From positions 62,001 to 126,000 of the forward strand of contig CAMPDV010000952.1 of assembly GCA_946699065.1 (NCBI GenBank): a stretch of 64,000 nt of DNA, given 5' to 3'. The notes beneath the pieces were generated by a model. That model saw nothing but the letters and a program-made list of their open reading frames with translations. It had not been told where the DNA came from and ran no database searches. Both the position numbers and the translations under genes were made by a program. This stretch comes from Loxodes magnus (taxonomy: Eukaryota > Ciliophora > Karyorelictea > Loxodida > Loxodidae). Positions 61,761 to 64,000 of the stretch are shown here, piece by piece (within the stretch, counting starts at the first letter, position 1; each line of letters begins with the position of its first letter).

Positions 61761-62704
61761 AACTGCAATAATAATAAAAGCTAGAAATTTAGCTTTGTTG
61801 ACTAAAATGAGAAGCCTGTTTTTTAATTACTAGATTAGTAGACTAGAATATTATTTTATATATCGACTCATTTATAAGGTTAAGTATTTAACAGAACAAG
61901 AAAGATATGAATGTCTAAAAGATGGTTATTCATCCAACTGACTTTATGATTTCATTTATCTTATAAGATATTTTGGAAGCATTTGCAATCATCTTTCGCA
62001 TAAAAAGTTATTTAATCAAATTCTATTCAAATTTACTTTATTTAATGTATTTTTGGCATTAGATCTAAGATTATCTATCAATTTGTTTATTAACGAATGA
62101 ATCTCTTCTAATCTCTAGTTTTCCAACAATCCAATGAAATAATATAACGAAGCTGATTAATAGTTTTCTCTTTCTTTGAGTTATCCTTTAATTTACCAGC
62201 ATAACTTTTTATCCTTCAAATAATCTCTTCATTCTTATTAATGTTAATTTTCTAAGCTCTTTAGATTGCTTTAAACTAATTAACTTCATACAATTATCTT
62301 AGTAGGAAGAAAATATTAATTGCTCATGTTATAATTGCATATAAAGTTATGCTAATGCTTCCTTATAAATAAATATCCTATCTTATTTATAAAAGTGTAA
62401 GTTTTTAGTTTTAATTGATCACCTTTCTTAAAATATAAATACCATTAACTTATTTATTTAATTACTTAAGACAAGGATATATAAGCTTTGAGCCTTATAT
62501 TTGAATATTCTTAATTAAGTGTATCTTACAATCTTTACTATAAGCCTTTACATAAATACAAAACATTACTTTACTTATAATTTACTTAGGAACATTAAAA
62601 CCAGTTTCATAGAATCTGCCTATTCATCATATAACTAAGATGTTTACTTAGATTTTAGAAATTTATTGTATGAGTTTATCTTTATTTAAAATACTGCTAA
62701 GACA
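61761..62704. other. AT-rich, no clear gene
   Basis: T-rich plus strand suggests more Lys/Gln-rich coding on the minus strand, but no frame was convincing. Confidence 0.3.
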
Positions 62705-63115
62705 AGTCTTCAATGATATTTTCTTTTTTGCACTAAGATATATTTTACTATTCTAGAATATATCAATTTAGCGTTCTTCAATTTTTCGAAAAATTTCCAA
62801 ATATTTAGCTTCTTAACAGATTATACTTGCTTATTTGATTCCTTTACTTTATATTTGGCTTATTACCTTAGTTTCTTTAAGTACTTTTTAATTAGGATTC
62901 TTTCAGTTTCTTAACTTTTAATATAACTAATAAATTTATTAAAGTGACTATAATTCTAGTCTTTTAGAGTATCTATTTTATGATCCAATTTGCAAGAATT
63001 TTTAATAAGTAAGCTTCTAAATTACTAAATGACCTTATCTTTGAATTGGTTTTATACTTTCTTTTATTATATACTAGCTTCTCTTTTTTATATTAATCAT
63101 ATGCCTTTTTATTAT
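62705..63115 (-). CDS. Unknown Lys-rich coiled-coil protein
   Basis: Minus-strand frame with SQETERILIKKYLKKLRQQA, KYKVKESNKQVQSVKKLNIW and KFFEKLKNAKLIYSRIVKYI. It is basic and helical. Ends not defined. Confidence 0.35.
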
Positions 63116-64000
63116 GCTCAATCCTTTAGTTACATTTATTGATTCAAAAATATCCTTACAGTCTATCTTTCTTATATCATTCCATTTGCAGATATATTGG
63201 AGATAGAAAGCTTTTCATTGTTTAGTTTAATTTTATTATAGTTAATGATTAGATGCAGCAAAACAAGGCTGACTAATTTAGATTATATCTCCTTTTAAGG
63301 AATTTTATATATTGACTTCATCAGATTCAACTCAATACTCTCAAAAAATAAAATTAAGAAATTTCTAAGTATGAGACTTGGATTTATGATCTCTATAAAG
63401 CTTAGTTTTCTTTCCTTGTTTACAACTTGGATTATTATTTCACTACTTTCTTATCTTCCAACTAGTAGAATTCCAAACATTTAAAGAGTTTCTTTAATAG
63501 CATAAATATTAAGTTTAAGTATCTAGTTATTACTCTTTATTCAATTAATCGACTATTATTAAATATAAGTTTCTTCCTCTTAATTATGATTAATTTGCTT
63601 TCAAATGTTCTACATTAACTCCCTTTAATTTTATATTTATAAGCTTTCTAATGGTGAATTACTTTATATAGTGCTCTTATCTTTCAGTTTTAACTGTAAT
63701 TTAAATTTTATATTACTAGATTATTCAGCTATAAGCCTAGCCTTCTTTTTATTAGACTATCTATTTTATTAAGTAGATAATAATATCTTAATTAATCTTA
63801 GTGTAGTGTTTTGTTACCTTAAATAGCTCTTTTAAATCCTTAGAACTTAGATAAATTCTTTTAGTTTTGAGAGAATATTGAAAATGATAAATTGGTGTTT
63901 GGATTAAGATATCATTAATTAGTCTTTAAACATATGCTTATTTTAGACTTTTTCTAAAATATTTGTTGAACAAACTTAATTTATTATCTTCAATAGAATG
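63116..64000. other. T-rich end of window, no clear gene
   Basis: No convincing frame or repeat was found in the last 0.9 kb. Confidence 0.3.

Overview
The window is AT-rich protist nuclear DNA, almost certainly from a ciliate with a fully reassigned stop-codon set. TAA and TAG read as glutamine throughout, and TGA reads as tryptophan inside genes while also closing several of them. The best proof is internal: two copies of one LINE carry TGG in one copy and TGA in the other at the same two conserved Trp sites. This matches the karyorelict nuclear code (Loxodes-like) or, less well, the Condylostoma code; terminal TGA codons favour the first. Because no codon is a dedicated stop, every frame is open, so the gene calls here rest on domain motifs, frame length and homology between copies rather than on stop-to-stop length. 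Many ends are therefore approximate.

Layout. 1-5613: a segment holding an ARF-type GTPase remnant, a roughly 100-bp tandem repeat, a RING-kelch gene and a kinesin-like remnant. It recurs in direct orientation at 37622-43229, where the ARF copy is nearly complete. 6760-11340: several plus-strand genes of unknown function, some with membrane segments. 11568-20468: two copies of an APE-type LINE, one 5'-truncated on the plus strand and one with a single 2,167-codon reading frame on the minus strand. 21246-24540: a REJ/PKD-like membrane gene with frame changes. 25232-25996: a zinc-knuckle gene, followed by nearly 2 kb of extreme AT-rich DNA. 27850-28470: a decayed WD40 gene. 28930-36130: a very large cysteine-rich gene with Lin-12/Notch repeats (LNR) and a beta-helix-like part, interrupted by a GC-richer repeat island and by an antisense zinc-knuckle unit. 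36798-43229: a small 131-aa gene and the second copy of the duplication. 44097-64000: a second zinc-knuckle gene, a RING/B-box gene, a third and degraded LINE copy, and many genes for coiled-coil or unknown proteins on both strands.

How the parts relate. There is no operon logic. The region looks like a gene-poor, repeat-rich chromosome arm shaped by LINE activity, segmental duplication and gene decay. The two points most worth pursuing are the three-member CCHC zinc-knuckle family that shares a G-x-IYR(K/R)K motif, and the full-length coiled-coil/endonuclease/reverse-transcriptase LINE with its open frame. No rRNA, CRISPR array or telomere was seen, and no tRNA could be supported.
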